Source: Paraniabella hibiscisoli (GTDB lineage Bacteria > Bacteroidota > Bacteroidia > Chitinophagales > Chitinophagaceae). From it: a stretch of 64,000 nucleotides of DNA. The translations under genes were made by a program, and so were the position numbers. Positions 52,809 to 62,662 of the stretch are shown here, piece after piece. The DNA is taken from positions 2,356,001 to 2,420,000 of the forward strand of contig NZ_JAKWBK010000001.1 in assembly GCF_022512515.1 (NCBI RefSeq). The letters are read 5' to 3'. Under the pieces are notes generated by a model. It was not told where the DNA came from, ran no database searches, and saw only the letters and a program-made list of their open reading frames with translations. Numbering within the stretch: the stretch's first letter is position 1; every line of letters starts with the position of its first letter.

Positions 52809-53607
52809 ATGGCAAAAATAATTGGAGTTGCAAACCAAAAAGGTGGTGTAGGTAAAACCACAACGGCTATAAACCTGGCTGCCAGTTTTGCAGTGCTGGA
52901 ATATAGAACATTGTTGGTAGATGCTGATCCACAGGCAAATAGCACCACGGGTGTAGGATTTGATCTGCAAAATATAACGCAGAGCCTGTACGACTGTATG
53001 GCGAATCAAACCCCTGCCCAAAACGTTATACTGAAAAGCGATATTCCTAACCTGGACCTGATACCTTCTCATATTGACCTGGTAGGTGCAGAAATAGAAA
53101 TGATCAATTATCCCAACAGGGAAACAGTACTGAAGGAAATTCTGGGAGCCGTACAAGATCAGTATGATTTTATCGTGATCGATTGTTCTCCTTCCTGGGA
53201 CTGATCACCGTAAATGCCTTAACGGCTGCTCAGTCGGTAGTGGTGCCGGTACAGTGTGAATTTTTGCATTAGAGGGATTGGGAAAGTTGCTGAATACGAT
53301 CAAGATAGTACAGAGTCGCCTCAATATGGATCTGAAAATTGAAGGAATTCTGATGACGATGTACGATGCACGTCTTCGATTATGCAACCAGGTAGTGAAC
53401 GAAGTGCGCCGTCATTTTGATGAGCTGGTATTCAGTACCATTATTCACCGTAATTCCAAACTGAGCGAAGCCCCAAGCTTCGGTAAACCGGTAATATTGT
53501 ATGATGGTAACAGCAAGGGTTCGGTAAACTATCTGAATCTGGCAAAAGAGATTTTACAGAAGAATAATCTTACGAGAATTCCAAACGAAGAAAAGATACT
53601 GGAGTAG
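52809..53607 (+). CDS. parA: chromosome-partitioning ATPase ParA/Soj (two frameshifts)
   Basis: The deviant Walker A is [16 protein letters not shown] (residues 9-24) and the Walker B region is [14 protein letters not shown]. Missing bases are a C near 53201 (restores [20 protein letters not shown]) and a T near 53263 (restores [18 protein letters not shown]). Repaired length is about 266 residues, and the end (SIIHRN-like [20 protein letters not shown]) is typical of chromosomal Soj. It moves parS-ParB complexes on the nucleoid. ParB follows directly. Confidence 0.93.
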
Positions 53608-53695
53608 TTTATGGTTGATCGGTTGACTTGTTGACTAGTTTACAAGTCCGGCGGTAACCAGTAAACCAATTAACCAGTAAACTAATTAACAAAAA
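53608..53695. repeat. degenerate word repeat between parA and parB
   Basis: GTTGACTTGTTGACTAGTTTAC on the left and GTAAACCAATTAACCAGTAAAC on the right are built of short repeated words and are roughly reverse complements. It resembles other intergenic word repeats in this window. Confidence 0.6.
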
Positions 53696-54612
53696 ATGGC
53701 TACACAAAATCTAATAAAGACGCATTGGGGAAAGGAATCCGCTCGCTTTTAGGCAGCATTGATGCGGAGTTAAAGAGTGGTACCGGCGACTTAAAAAAAA
53801 CAGTGGTAGAAGCGGCTACCAATATTTCTAAGATTCCTCTTACAGATATTGAGACCAACCCTAAACAACCGCGTACTGATTTTGATGAGCAGGCTTTACA
53901 GGAATTAGCTCAATCCATCAAAATACATGATATTATACAGCCGCTTACCGTTTCCAAAATGGCAAACGGCAAATACCGGCTGATTGCAGGCGAGCGTAGG
54001 TTGCGCGCTTCAAAAATAGCAGGACTAAAAGAAGTGCCCGCCTATATCAGGCAGGCGAATGACGCGGAGCTGCTGGAACTGGCTTTGCTGGAAAACTTAC
54101 AGCGGGAAGATCTGAACGCAGTGGAAGTAGCGTTGAGCTACAAACGCATGATGGATGAGCTGGAGTATACACAGGATCAGGTGGCAGAGAGAATGGGTAA
54201 AGACAGGAGCACGGTCGCCAATTTTATCAGGTTATTAAAGTTGCCACCCGATATTCAACTGGCAGTGAGAAGCAGTGTTATTTCGATGGGACATGCGCGC
54301 GCATTGATCAATGTAGATACGGTAGACAGGCAGCTATTTATTTTTAAGGAAATAAAAGATAAAGGATTGTCTGTAAGACAAACCGAAGAGCTGGTTAGAA
54401 ACCTTTATAAAGAAGGCGGGGCGGCTAAAAAAACGGCGAAGAGCAGCCTGTCCTCACCATTTCAACGTATTGAAGACAAATTGGCTACTCAATTTGATAC
54501 CCGTGTAAAGCTCAAGCATAGCTCGAAAGGAAACGGACAGATTACTTTTGATTATTACTCGGTAGAAGAGCTCAATAAGCTGTTGCAAAACTTTAACGTG
54601 TCTATCGACTAA
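53696..54612 (+). CDS. parB: chromosome-partitioning protein ParB (one frameshift)
   Basis: One A missing near 53718 hides the true start at 53696 (MATQNLIKDALGKGIRSLLG). The CTPase/ParB box reads NPKQPRTDF and IAGERRLRASKIAGL, followed by ELALLENLQREDLNAVEVAL. The helix-turn-helix EYTQDQVAERMGKDRSTVAN binds parS. The C-terminal dimer domain ends NKLLQNFNVSID. Repaired length is about 305 residues. No parS consensus was searched for systematically. Confidence 0.93.
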
Positions 54613-54653
54613 CTTTAACGTGGCAATAGATTAATCTGTATTTTATTTGCACC

Positions 54654-55348
54654 ATGCGCATAGTTACAAAACTTTTTCTTTCTGCTTTATTCTGCACTTT
54701 ATTGCACCTGGGCGCAGCTCAGGCACAAACAGTGGATACGACTGTTGCGCGTCAGTTACTGGCGGCGCGGGATACAGTTGTGAAGCCTACTATTAAAAAT
54801 CCGGCTTTTAAAGAAACGGACAGTGCAAAGCTCAAAGATCCCAACGCCCGCATTCCCAGGGTGGCAGCATTAAGGTCTGCTATTTTACCAGGCTGGGGGC
54901 AGATCTATAACAAAAAGAACTGGTATTTTAAAGTACCTGTTATATATGCGGCGCTGGGTATTACGGGAGGCATCTTTGTCAACAATATTACCTGGTACAA
55001 TCGTACTAAATATGCTTACAGGGTAGCCATTAACATTCAAAATGGAACCGATACATTAGGCAGTGCCGCCTATAATAAAGTGTATGAAAGCATCCGGCGT
55101 GTTTTTTTGACGGAAGCCAGGGCGTTCAGCCTGAATACCTGAGAACCAACAGGGATTACTTTAGAAAAAACGTAGACTACTCGGCAATCTACTTTCTGAT
55201 AGCCTGGGGCTTAAATGTGGTAGAAGCTACGGTAGGCGCCCATTTGAGCAGTTTTGATGTTTCTCCTGATCTTTCGTTTAAAGTGCAGCCTGGCTACAGT
55301 GAAATGGCGGGTACCACAGGTTTCAGCTTAGTGCTGAAGGTTAAATAA
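54654..55348 (+). CDS. DUF5683 membrane protein, first paralogue (one frameshift)
   Basis: A signal peptide (MRIVTKLFLSALFCTLLHLG, then AAQAQ) is followed by the family core AALRSAILPGWGQIYNKKNW and hydrophobic VPVIYAALGITGGIFVNNIT, and by the C-terminal IYFLIAWGLNVVEATVGAHL. One G missing near 55130 restores AFSLEYLRTNRDYFRKNVDY. Repaired length is about 231 residues. DUF5683 regularly sits between parB and dapB in Bacteroidota; its role is unknown. TTTATTTG lies four bases before the start codon. Confidence 0.85.
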
Positions 55349-55374
55349 GCAGCTAAAAAATATTAATTGAAATT

Positions 55375-56090
55375 ATGAAGATCGCATTGATTGGATATGG
55401 TAAAATGGGTAAAGCTATTGAAGCCATTGCATTGGAAAGAGGCCATGAGGTGGTTTTGAAAATAGATGAGGCCAATATCGCAGATTTTAACCAGGAGAAT
55501 ATAGCGAAAGCGGATGTGGCCATTGAATTTACAGGACCACATACGGCTTATGAAAATATCCTGAAACTAATTGAACTCGGCGTACCTGTTATAAGCGGGT
55601 CTACCGGCTGGCTGGATAAGATAAGGGAGGTAGAGCAATTAATTATTGATAAAAATGGGGCCTTTATTTATGCCAGCAATTTTAGTGTGGGGGTGAACCT
55701 GTTTTTTGAGCTGAATAAAAAGCTGGCTGCATTAATGCACCCGCATAAGGAGTATCATGTATCCCTGGAGGAAATTCACCATACCCAAAAAGAGATGCGC
55801 CAAGCGGAACAGCGATAACGCTTGCAGAAGGCGTTATGGAGACTTACCAGGCTATGACGAAATGGGTGAATGATGTAGCGCCTCAATCGGACGAATTATT
55901 AATTGTAAGCAAACGTATTGATCCAGATCCCGGCACACATACCATCCGGTATACTTCCGAAATAGATGATATTACTATTACGCATTCAGCGCATAGCCGT
56001 AAAGGATTTGCGCTCGGAGCTGTGGTGGCTGCCGAATTTTTGAAAGATAAAAAGGGGACCTTTACGATGAAAGAGGTACTGGGCTTGTAA
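55375..56090 (+). CDS. dapB: 4-hydroxy-tetrahydrodipicolinate reductase (one frameshift)
   Basis: The nucleotide-binding motif is ALIGYGKMGKAIE (residues 4-16), with EFTGPHTAYENI and GSTGWLDKI following. The catalytic region EEIHHTQK continues, after one A is restored near 55791, as DAPSGTAITLAEGV, the signature of DapB. The C-terminal part contains SEIDDITITHSAHSRKGFAL and GAVVAAEFL. Repaired length is about 238 residues, the short Bacteroidota form. It reduces dihydrodipicolinate in lysine and diaminopimelate synthesis. It lies 26 bases after the DUF5683 gene. Confidence 0.93.
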
Positions 56091-56112
56091 AAGAATATAT
56101 AGTAAGATGTTA

Positions 56113-56140
56113 AACGCGCTACTTTGTAGGGCGTTTTTTT
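56113..56140 (+). terminator. terminator after dapB
   Basis: AACGCgCTAC and GTAGgGCGTT pair with one internal mismatch around TTT and run into seven T. Confidence 0.75.
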
Positions 56141-56223
56141 ATGTTATGATGCTATAATGTTAAAAGTAGAAAACCTGTACTATTTTAACTTGCTTTAAAA
56201 TAATTGTATAGTTTATTTGTCAG

Positions 56224-56819
56224 ATGTATTCAAAAACAAAACTAGTTGCTGTATTGGTAACATTACTGCTCGTATCTCAGCATTTGCTAATCGCTCAACC
56301 CGCTGATAGCACCTATATAGCCAGAAAAAGCGCATACCCGGAAAAGCCGCCATTCGTTCTGCTTTACTACCCGGTTGGGGTCAGGTATATAATCGCAAAA
56401 TATGGAAAGTGCCGATCGTATATGGAGCATTGGGAGTTACCGGTGGTTTATTTGCTTACAATTTAAACTGGTACAAAAAATTTCGTTCAGGTGTCAGAGT
56501 GGGAGATTATCTGATGAAAAGCAGTGTTGATCCCAAAGACTCAACCGGCTACTTTGCATTAGACCGGACGGTAAAGTTATATCTGCGAGAAGGGCAGGGG
56601 CTTGAAACCCTAAGAACTATCCGGGATGACTCCCGGAAAAATATGGTTTATTCGGGTTTGTATTTTTTAATTGCCTGGGGGCTGAATATTATAGAGGCCA
56701 CTGCTGATGCTCATTTAAGCGGTTTTGATGTATCGGATAATCTTTCATTTGGAGTAAAGCCAGCCGTAGATATTTCTTCACGTACAGCCGGACTGAGTTT
56801 TGTACTAAAGACAAAATAG
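56224..56819 (+). CDS. DUF5683 membrane protein, second paralogue (one frameshift)
   Basis: The signal peptide is MYSKTKLVAVLVTLLLVSQH, then LLIAQ. One A missing near 56343 hides the core AAIRSALLPGWGQVYNRKIW; after repair it aligns with the paralogue at 54654, including VPIVYGALGVTGGLFAYNLN and YFLIAWGLNIIEATADAHLS plus GFDVSDNLSF. Repaired length is about 198 residues. It has its own promoter-like element, lies beyond the dapB terminator, and shares TTTATTTG plus four bases before its ATG with the first copy. The position is often occupied by lepB in relatives. Confidence 0.83.
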
Positions 56820-56883
56820 CAGGCACACAATGTTCTTTATGAAAAGGTAGGTATGCGTAGATAAAGCCCTCTTTGCTTAAAAC

Positions 56884-56917
56884 AAAAAGACCCCACATAC
56901 ATTTGCATGCGGAGCCT
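56884..56917 (-). terminator. terminator of mrp
   Basis: On the minus strand AGGCTCCGCAT pairs with ATGTGGGGTCT (three G-T pairs) and is followed by TTTTTG, 28 bases after the mrp stop. Confidence 0.65.
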
Positions 56918-56944
56918 CTTCCATTATTAAATTGTGTATTGAAT

Positions 56945-58006
56945 CTATGATTTTGTTGCTCTTTGCTCTACTTCTTTTGCCAGGTCTCTGAACGCTTTTT
57001 TACTTAGCTCATCATCACTCACCATTACCGGAATGCCAATATCTCCACCCTCACGAATACTTTGTACCAATGGTATTTCTCCCAGGAAAGGTAGTTCGTA
57101 TTGCTCTGCTAGTTTTTGTGCGCCCTGTTTTCCAAAAAATATAATACTTATTATCCGGTAATTCCGCTGGCGTGAAATAGCTCATGTTTTCAACAAGCCC
57201 GAGTATGCGGGCATTGAGCTGTGCCTGACCAAACATGGCAATCCCTTTTTTAGCATCTGCCAAAGCTACGTCCTGTGGTGTACTTACAATTACAACGCCC
57301 GAAACCTTAATTAATTGTAATAGGGTCAGGTGTATATCCCCTGTACCGGGCGGCATATCTACAATGAGATAGTCCAGTTCGCCCCAATCCACATCGGTAA
57401 CAAATTGGCGGATAGCGCTACTAGCCATCGGTCCGCGCCATACAACGGCTTTGCTCTCGTCTACCAGCAACCCAATGCTCAGCAGCCTTATTCCAAAACG
57501 TTCTAACGGTACAATCACTCCTTTGCCATTCACCTCTTTCATTAAAGGGCGCTCGCCACGCACACCAAACATAATAGGCACACTGGGGCCATAAATATCT
57601 GCATCCATCAGGCCCACTTTGGCGCCTGATTCGGCCAATGCCAGCGCCAGGTTAGCAGATACGGTGCTTTTGCCAACCCCACCTTTACCACTTATAACCG
57701 CTATTACTTTTTTACGCCCGCAAGAGGTGCGTTTTGATCCTGCTCATAAGTTGTTTCGGCCACAGGCTTATTTTGAAAAGCTACTTTAATGATCGCATCC
57801 TTATTTACCTGCTCCTTTATCGCTTTTATAGCTTCACTCTTGAGCTTTAGCCTCATATCAGCATCGTTAGTGTCTACAATAAGGCTGAATGAAATGTAAT
57901 ATTTTTCGATATTCAGATCCTGCACAATACCCGCGCTAACAATATCTTTTTCATTGCCAATATGGTATACTGTTCTTAACGCATGCAATACTTTTTCCTT
58001 CGTCAT
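56945..58006 (-). CDS. mrp: Mrp/ApbC-type Fe-S carrier ATPase (two indels)
   Basis: The N-terminal DUF59/MIP18 domain (MTKEKVLHALRTVYHIGNEK) precedes a P-loop domain whose deviant Walker A reads SGKGGVGKSTVSANLALALA, with GLMDADIYGPSVPIMFG, VDMPPGTGDIHLTLLQL and STPQDVALADAKKGIAMF. One A missing near 57707 joins the two domains. Near 57140 one extra T (six instead of five) breaks YYIFGKQGAQKLAEQYELPF; after repair the gene ends EVEQRATKS at 56945. Length is about 353 residues. It carries or transfers Fe-S clusters in the cytoplasm. Confidence 0.9.
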
Positions 58007-58027
58007 TATTAAAGCTTATGTTAAATT

Positions 58028-58048
58028 CAAATGTAAATGCCAAAGTTA
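58028..58048 (-). promoter_or_regulatory. two candidate -7 elements for mrp
   Basis: TACATTTG (58028-58035) and TAACTTTG (58041-58048) on the minus strand both match TAnnTTTG, 22 and 35 bases before the mrp start. Confidence 0.4.
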
Positions 58049-58094
58049 AACACCTCCAGGCCCAAATTGTTGTCTTTATTAAAAATCATGTACT

Positions 58095-58102
58095 TAATTT
58101 TG
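58095..58102 (+). promoter_or_regulatory. -7 element TAATTTTG immediately before a GTG start
   Basis: It is an exact TAnnTTTG match ending five bases before the GTG at 58108, so transcription would begin about at the start codon. Confidence 0.45.
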
Positions 58103-58107
58103 GCGCA

Positions 58108-58740
58108 GTGAAGAAGATATTGTTTTTAGTTAGCTTTTTGATGGGGGCAATTGCGGTAAACGCGCAATTCGAAAAAGCCCGTGATTCCGTGGTTCAGCTT
58201 TTTGGGGTGATTATGACTGCTGATAGCCTGGAGGCCATTCCTGCTGTGAGTGTAACTGTAAAGGGCACCAAACGAGGCACCATTACCAATAATGAAGGCG
58301 TGTTTTCCATTGCTGTACTAAAAGGCGATGTGATCGAATTTTCGCACGTTAGCTTTTTGCCCGGATCGGTTCATGTTCCCGACACATTAAAAGGAAGCCA
58401 GTACAGTATTGTGAAAACATTGGTGCAGGATACCGCATTTCTACCGGTGGCTATTATAAGACCCCGCCCTACACCAGAGCAGTTTGCCAGAGATTTTGTG
58501 AATATATCTGTTGCTGAAGATGAATTGGAAATATTAAGGAAAGCCAATACTCCTGAGGCCAGAAGAGCCTATTTGGCAAAATTACCACAGGATGGAAGGG
58601 AAATGACCAACCGCCAGCTGAATAACGTATTTCAACGGGCCCGTTACCAGGGGCAGGTACCTCCGATGAATATATTTAGCCCGGCCGCCTGGGCAGAATT
58701 CATTAATGCCTGGAAACGCGGGGATTTTAAGCGTAAGTAA
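58108..58740 (+). CDS. secreted carboxypeptidase-like regulatory-domain protein
   Basis: The preferred start is GTG 58108, giving the signal peptide VKKILFLVSFLMGAIAVNAQ; the longer frame from 58018 begins inside the divergent promoter region of mrp. Residues about 30-110 form a CarboxypepD_reg-like beta sandwich (FGVIMTADSLEAIPAVSVTV, GTKRGTITNNEGVFSIAVLK, EFSHVSFLPGSVHVP). The C-terminal 90 residues are charged (RPTPEQFARDFVNISVAEDE, PPMNIFSPAAWAEFINAWKR). It is intact at 210 residues and common in Bacteroidota, but its function is unknown. Confidence 0.8.
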   Translation: MKKILFLVSFLMGAIAVNAQFEKARDSVVQLFGVIMTADSLEAIPAVSVTVKGTKRGTITNNEGVFSIAVLKGDVIEFSHVSFLPGSVHVPDTLKGSQYSIVKTLVQDTAFLPVAIIRPRPTPEQFARDFVNISVAEDELEILRKANTPEARRAYLAKLPQDGREMTNRQLNNVFQRARYQGQVPPMNIFSPAAWAEFINAWKRGDFKRK

Positions 58741-58868
58741 GGTGAATGGTTGAGTAGTCGATAGTCAATAGACCGCACGCGAAATTATTATCATCCTATA
58801 ATCTACATTCAACGTTTGTTGTTGGGTATCCATTATCCAGTATCTATCATCTGATATCTGGTATTTCG
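58741..58868. repeat. degenerate intergenic word repeat before ruvA
   Basis: The gap contains GAGTAGTCGATAGTCAATAG on the left and TATCCATTATCCAGTATCTA with ATCATCTGATATCTGGTAT on the right, short variants of the same words. It carries no gene. Confidence 0.5.
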
Positions 58869-58875
58869 CATCCCG

Positions 58876-59463
58876 CTACAATCCCTTTAACACCCTCTTA
58901 ATCAGGTCTTCCAATGCAAGTTCTGGTTCTGCCTGCAGGAGTTTGGAGAGGTTTTGATCTGCCTGCTGACGGTTGATCCCCAGGGCCAGCAATGCTTCAA
59001 GCGCATCTTGTTTTATAGAAGGGGCAACAGATTTGCCAGGAGTAACTACAATGTCAGTATGTTGTTTGCCTATTTTATCTTTTAATTCCAAAACAGCTCT
59101 TTCGGCCGTTTTCTTGCCGATCCCTTTTATTCTTTCCAGCGCTTTACTGTCTTCATGTAAAATAGCCGAACTAACTTCCTCAGGTTTCATATAGGAAAGG
59201 ATCAGTCTTGCGGTATTCGCTCCAATTCCCGATACACTTATTAGTAATAAAAATATATCTTTTTCCTGGTTGTCGCCAAACCCGTAAAGCAGGTGCGCAT
59301 CTTCTTTTATAATAACATGGGTGAATAGCAGTCCCTTTTCCAGGTTCTGGATTTTCGAGTAGGTATTCAGGCTGATATTAACCTCATACCCTAATCCGCC
59401 AATATCTACAATAACTGTAGAAGGTGTAATATGGGCAAATGTTCCTTTTAAATAGCTGATCAT
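58876..59463 (-). CDS. ruvA: Holliday junction DNA helicase subunit RuvA
   Basis: Domain I (MISYLKGTFAHITPSTVIVD), domain II with paired helix-hairpin-helix motifs (LLISVSGIGANTARLILSYM and ALERIKGIGKKTAERAVLEL) and the RuvB-binding domain III (DALEALLALGINRQQADQNL) are all visible. It is intact at 195 residues, the usual length. It binds four-way junctions as a tetramer and recruits RuvB. No ruvB or ruvC is adjacent in the window. Confidence 0.95.
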   Translation of the reverse strand: MISYLKGTFAHITPSTVIVDIGGLGYEVNISLNTYSKIQNLEKGLLFTHVIIKEDAHLLYGFGDNQEKDIFLLLISVSGIGANTARLILSYMKPEEVSSAILHEDSKALERIKGIGKKTAERAVLELKDKIGKQHTDIVVTPGKSVAPSIKQDALEALLALGINRQQADQNLSKLLQAEPELALEDLIKRVLKGL

Positions 59464-59654
59464 TTGTCAAATATCAATATGAAATTCTAAATCGCAAATT
59501 CTAAATCATAAATTAGCAGGAAAGGCAATGTTTTATTAAGCGGGAGCCAACCCGTTCCGGCGGATGGGAAATAACATTGCTACAAACACGGAGCCATCGG
59601 CTCCAAAATCAGAAACTTGCCTGGGGCAGGCAATTCACAAATCATAAATTCCAC

Positions 59655-59662
59655 TACCTTTG
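59655..59662 (+). promoter_or_regulatory. -7 element TACCTTTG of fabH
   Basis: It is an exact TAnnTTTG match, 44 bases before the fabH start. The upstream gap 59464-59650 holds AT-rich words (AAATTCTAAATC repeated) and no gene. Confidence 0.5.
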
Positions 59663-59706
59663 GCGTCCCCGAAGGGGTTCTTCGGGAAAATATTTTTAAG
59701 AAAGCA

Positions 59707-60699
59707 ATGGCGAACAAAATTACAGCGGCAATCACGGCAGTTAATGGCTATGTTCCTGAGGATAAACTAACGAATTTCGATCTTGAAAAAATAGTGGATA
59801 CCAACGATGAGTGGATACGTACCCGCACTGGTATTGAAGAAAGACGAATACTGAAGGGCGAAGGGAAAGGGGTGAGTGAAATGATTGTGCCTGCTGTAAA
59901 TGGATTGCTGGAGAAGCGAGGTATTGATGCTAAAGAAGTAGACTGTATTATTGTTGCTACGGTTACACCCGATATGGTGTTCCCGGCAACTGCGAATATT
60001 GTTGCCCACAAAGTAGGCGCAATTAACGCTTTCGGGTATGATGTTTCTGCCGCATGTTCAGGCTTTTTATATGCCCTTACGCAAGGAGCTGCCTTTATCG
60101 AAAGCGGTCGATATAAAAAAGTGATCGTAGTAGGCGCTGATAAAATGAGTGCCATTGTAGATTATACAGACAGAACCACCTGCATTATTTTCGGGGATGG
60201 CGCGGGTGCAGCTCTTTTGGAGCCTAACGAAGACGGCATGGGAATAAAAGATAGTCTTTTAAAGAGTGATGGGGCCGGAGCTCAGTATTTAAGAATGAAG
60301 GCCGGTGGCAGTGCTTATCCTGCAAGTGCAGAAACAGTAGCGAACCGGGAGCATTATGCTTACCAGGAGGGGCAAACTGTGTTTAAGTTTGCTGTAAAGG
60401 GAATGGCTGATGTGAGCGCAGAGCTTTTGGAGCGAAACGGATTAACAGGTGATGATATAGCCTGGTTGGTTCCGCACCAGGCGAACTTACGGATTATTGA
60501 TGCAACAGCTAATCGTATTGGTTTGCCTAAAGAAAAAGTGATGATCAATATTCAGAAATTTGGAAATACTACAGCCGCCACTATACCTCTTTGTCTGTGG
60601 GAATGGGAAAGCAAGCTAAAGAAAGGCGATAAACTGGTATTGGCTGCCTTCGGCGGTGGCTTTACCTGGGGAGCTACTCTTATAGACTGGGCATATTAA
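59707..60699 (+). CDS. fabH: beta-ketoacyl-ACP synthase III
   Basis: The start at 59707 ([20 protein letters not shown]) removes 30 spurious residues of the longer frame. The catalytic triad is visible: Cys117 in [11 protein letters not shown], His257 in VPHQANLRI and Asn287 in [11 protein letters not shown]. The motif [18 protein letters not shown] near the N terminus is typical. It is intact at 330 residues. It condenses acetyl-CoA (or a branched primer) with malonyl-ACP to start fatty acid synthesis; branched-chain primers are usual in Bacteroidota. Confidence 0.95.
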   Translation: MANKITAAITAVNGYVPEDKLTNFDLEKIVDTNDEWIRTRTGIEERRILKGEGKGVSEMIVPAVNGLLEKRGIDAKEVDCIIVATVTPDMVFPATANIVAHKVGAINAFGYDVSAACSGFLYALTQGAAFIESGRYKKVIVVGADKMSAIVDYTDRTTCIIFGDGAGAALLEPNEDGMGIKDSLLKSDGAGAQYLRMKAGGSAYPASAETVANREHYAYQEGQTVFKFAVKGMADVSAELLERNGLTGDDIAWLVPHQANLRIIDATANRIGLPKEKVMINIQKFGNTTAATIPLCLWEWESKLKKGDKLVLAAFGGGFTWGATLIDWAY

Positions 60700-60758
60700 T
60701 ATTCGAAGCTTCATTTTTTAAGCTCGATACTCATTATTTATTACTGATTACTCATTAC

Positions 60759-61212
60759 TTGTCATCCAACATACATATAAGGCCTGCAGAACGGCAGGAT
60801 TGTCCGCGGATCTTAGAGTTAGTAAAAGAACTGGCTGATTATGAAAAAGCCCCGGCGGCAGTTACGGTTAGTTTAGAGCACTTTTCAGAAAGTGGCTTTG
60901 GGGTAAATCCTGTTTGGTGGGGCTTTGTGGCCGAAGATCAGGGGAAGATTGAAGCGTTTGCTTTGTATTATATCAGGTTTTCTACCTGGAAAGGGCAGGC
61001 GATGTACCTGGAGGATATATTGGTTACCGAGGAGATGAGGGGAAAGGGAATAGGGAAGCTATTAGTTGAAGCGTTAATTGCAGAGGCGCGTAAAAAGGTC
61101 TCCGGCGAATATGCTGGCAGGTGTTGGATTGGAACGAGCCGGCCATCAACTTCTATAAAAATATAACGCCACATTTGATGGCGAGTGGATCAACTGCGCT
61201 ATCGAAGTATAA
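60759..61212 (+). CDS. GNAT family N-acetyltransferase (two frameshifts)
   Basis: A TTG start gives MSSNIHIRPAERQDCPRILE; the acetyl-CoA motif is VTEEMRGKGIGKLLVEALIA. Missing bases are a G near 61108 (restores KVSGGICWQVLDWNEPAINF) and an A near 61160 (restores FYKKYNATFDGEWINCAIEV, stop at 61210-61212). Repaired length is about 151 residues. The body resembles diamine N-acetyltransferases (ALYYIRFSTWKGQAMYLEDI), so a polyamine or thialysine substrate is possible. It has its own terminator. Confidence 0.83.
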
Positions 61213-61217
61213 AAAGG

Positions 61218-61246
61218 AAAACCTCCCGCGAGCAGGAGGTTTTTTC
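61218..61246. terminator. terminator shared by the GNAT gene and the convergent porin gene
   Basis: AAAACCTCC and GGAGGTTTTTT pair around CGCGAGCA, six bases after the GNAT stop; the A run on the other side serves the minus strand. Confidence 0.8.
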
Positions 61247-61269
61247 TATAAGCAGTGTAAAACAAAGTA

Positions 61270-62348
61270 CTAAAAAGAGTATACCGCAGCCACCAGGAAG
61301 GACGCGGCACTTTTGGTATCGCTACCATCATTTTTCTTGAAGATAGGGTCTTTGGCGCTGTCAATCCTGAATTCAGGAATAATAGCCAGTCCGCTAACCG
61401 GTTTGATATTGAATGACAACGTAGCCTGTGTTATCGAAGTTCCCACGGGATTTACATCTCCATAGGTTCCAAAACCAAACCTTTATCCTTGTCATCAAAA
61501 TATTCACCTCTTAATGTAATACCAAATTTTTCGGTTGGGTCTACATTAACATATAAGGCAGATCCCCACCATTTGCCCGAACCCCCACCTATGGGGTCAA
61601 CCATTTTTACAGTTCCATCATATCCAAGCGAAAAAACATCGTTTACCTTTGCTGTTGCAGTAAGGCCTATTTGGTTAATATTATTACCCGCTGTGTCTTT
61701 GCCTCCCACATAATTTAAAAATGCATTCACCTTTTCTGATGTTTTGCTGAATTGTGCGATTACGTTCTTTTTGGCAAAAGAAGCGGACAAGAAATCGGTC
61801 GGATTGGCAACTCCTGCCATTAACCCAAAACCGCTGCCTAGCGTAAAGTCAGCTTTCAACCCGGTATGAGAAAATGGTCCATAAGAAAACATATAGCTCA
61901 TGCTATAGTTGCGGTTGAGTTGCGGATCTAATACCTCGTAGCCTAAGTGGGTTCCCCATTTACCTGCTGAAATTCTGATATTATCTGTCGGGTTGTAAGT
62001 GACATAAGCTTGTTTGATCGCTTGTAATATACCCGATTCTACATAGGAAAACTCCGTGGCTCTTGTTCCGAAGCCCAGGTCAACCACCACGCCAGCTTTT
62101 CCTTTGGTATAACTGGCTTTTAAGGAAGCCATGCCTAGTTCGATAGAATTTTGAGAATTGGTGAAACTGGTCTTGTTGTTAAATATGCCTGTTGACTTGG
62201 CATTGGCAAAATTGTAACGATAATAAGCATCTACCGACCCATTGATTTGTAATTCGCCTTTGGGTTCTTCAGTTACGGGTTCTGTTTGTGCAAAAATTGC
62301 AGTTGAGATGAAAAGAGCTTTGGTTGCTAAAAGAAGTTTTCCTTTCAT
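61270..62348 (-). CDS. outer-membrane beta-barrel porin, BBP2/OmpL-like (one frameshift)
   Basis: A signal peptide (MKGKLLLATKALFISTAIFA, then Q) leads to ELQINGSVDAYYRYNFANAK, SFTNSQNSIELGMASLKASY and GKAGVVVDLGFGTRATEFSY. These are alternating beta strands of the Bacteroidota porin-2 type. One T missing near 61478 restores KGLVFGTYGDVNPVGTSITQ, and the gene ends ASFLVAAVYSF at 61270 with a terminal Phe as expected for barrel insertion. Repaired length is about 359 residues. The solute is unknown. Confidence 0.82.
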
Positions 62349-62662
62349 TTACTTTAGTTTAAAGTTTAAAAAAATGTTTAAATCGAAATTCGCATGGTAT
62401 TTAAAAATAATTTGATGTTTTTTAGCATTTGTTACTTTGTTTTTGGCTTTTCTAATGCTAATAATCATATTAAATAAATACTAATTAATTGTAAACATAA
62501 CAATAATTCTACAAAAATTGGATAATCGGTAGAAAATATATAAATAATAATAATTTTAATATGATGTCCAAGCGTCTTTTTGCTTTCTTGATATTTATAT
62601 TAAACCGGATTATTTATAGCGGGGTATTGAAAAATGCTATATTTGCGCCCTAAAAAAATACA
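62349..62662. other. AT-rich divergent intergenic region between porin and efp
   Basis: These 314 bases contain no gene. They are over 70 percent A+T by eye, with many TTTAAA and AATAAT words, and hold the efp promoter element near the right end. No hairpin or riboswitch was recognised. Confidence 0.6.
62638..62645 (+). promoter_or_regulatory. -7 element TATATTTG of efp
   Basis: It is an exact TAnnTTTG match, 17 bases before the efp start codon. Confidence 0.55.

Noticed and set aside
52809..54612. Replication origin near parAB
   Set aside because: No dnaA, dnaN, gidAB or cluster of DnaA boxes is seen; chromosomal parAB alone does not mark an origin in this phylum.
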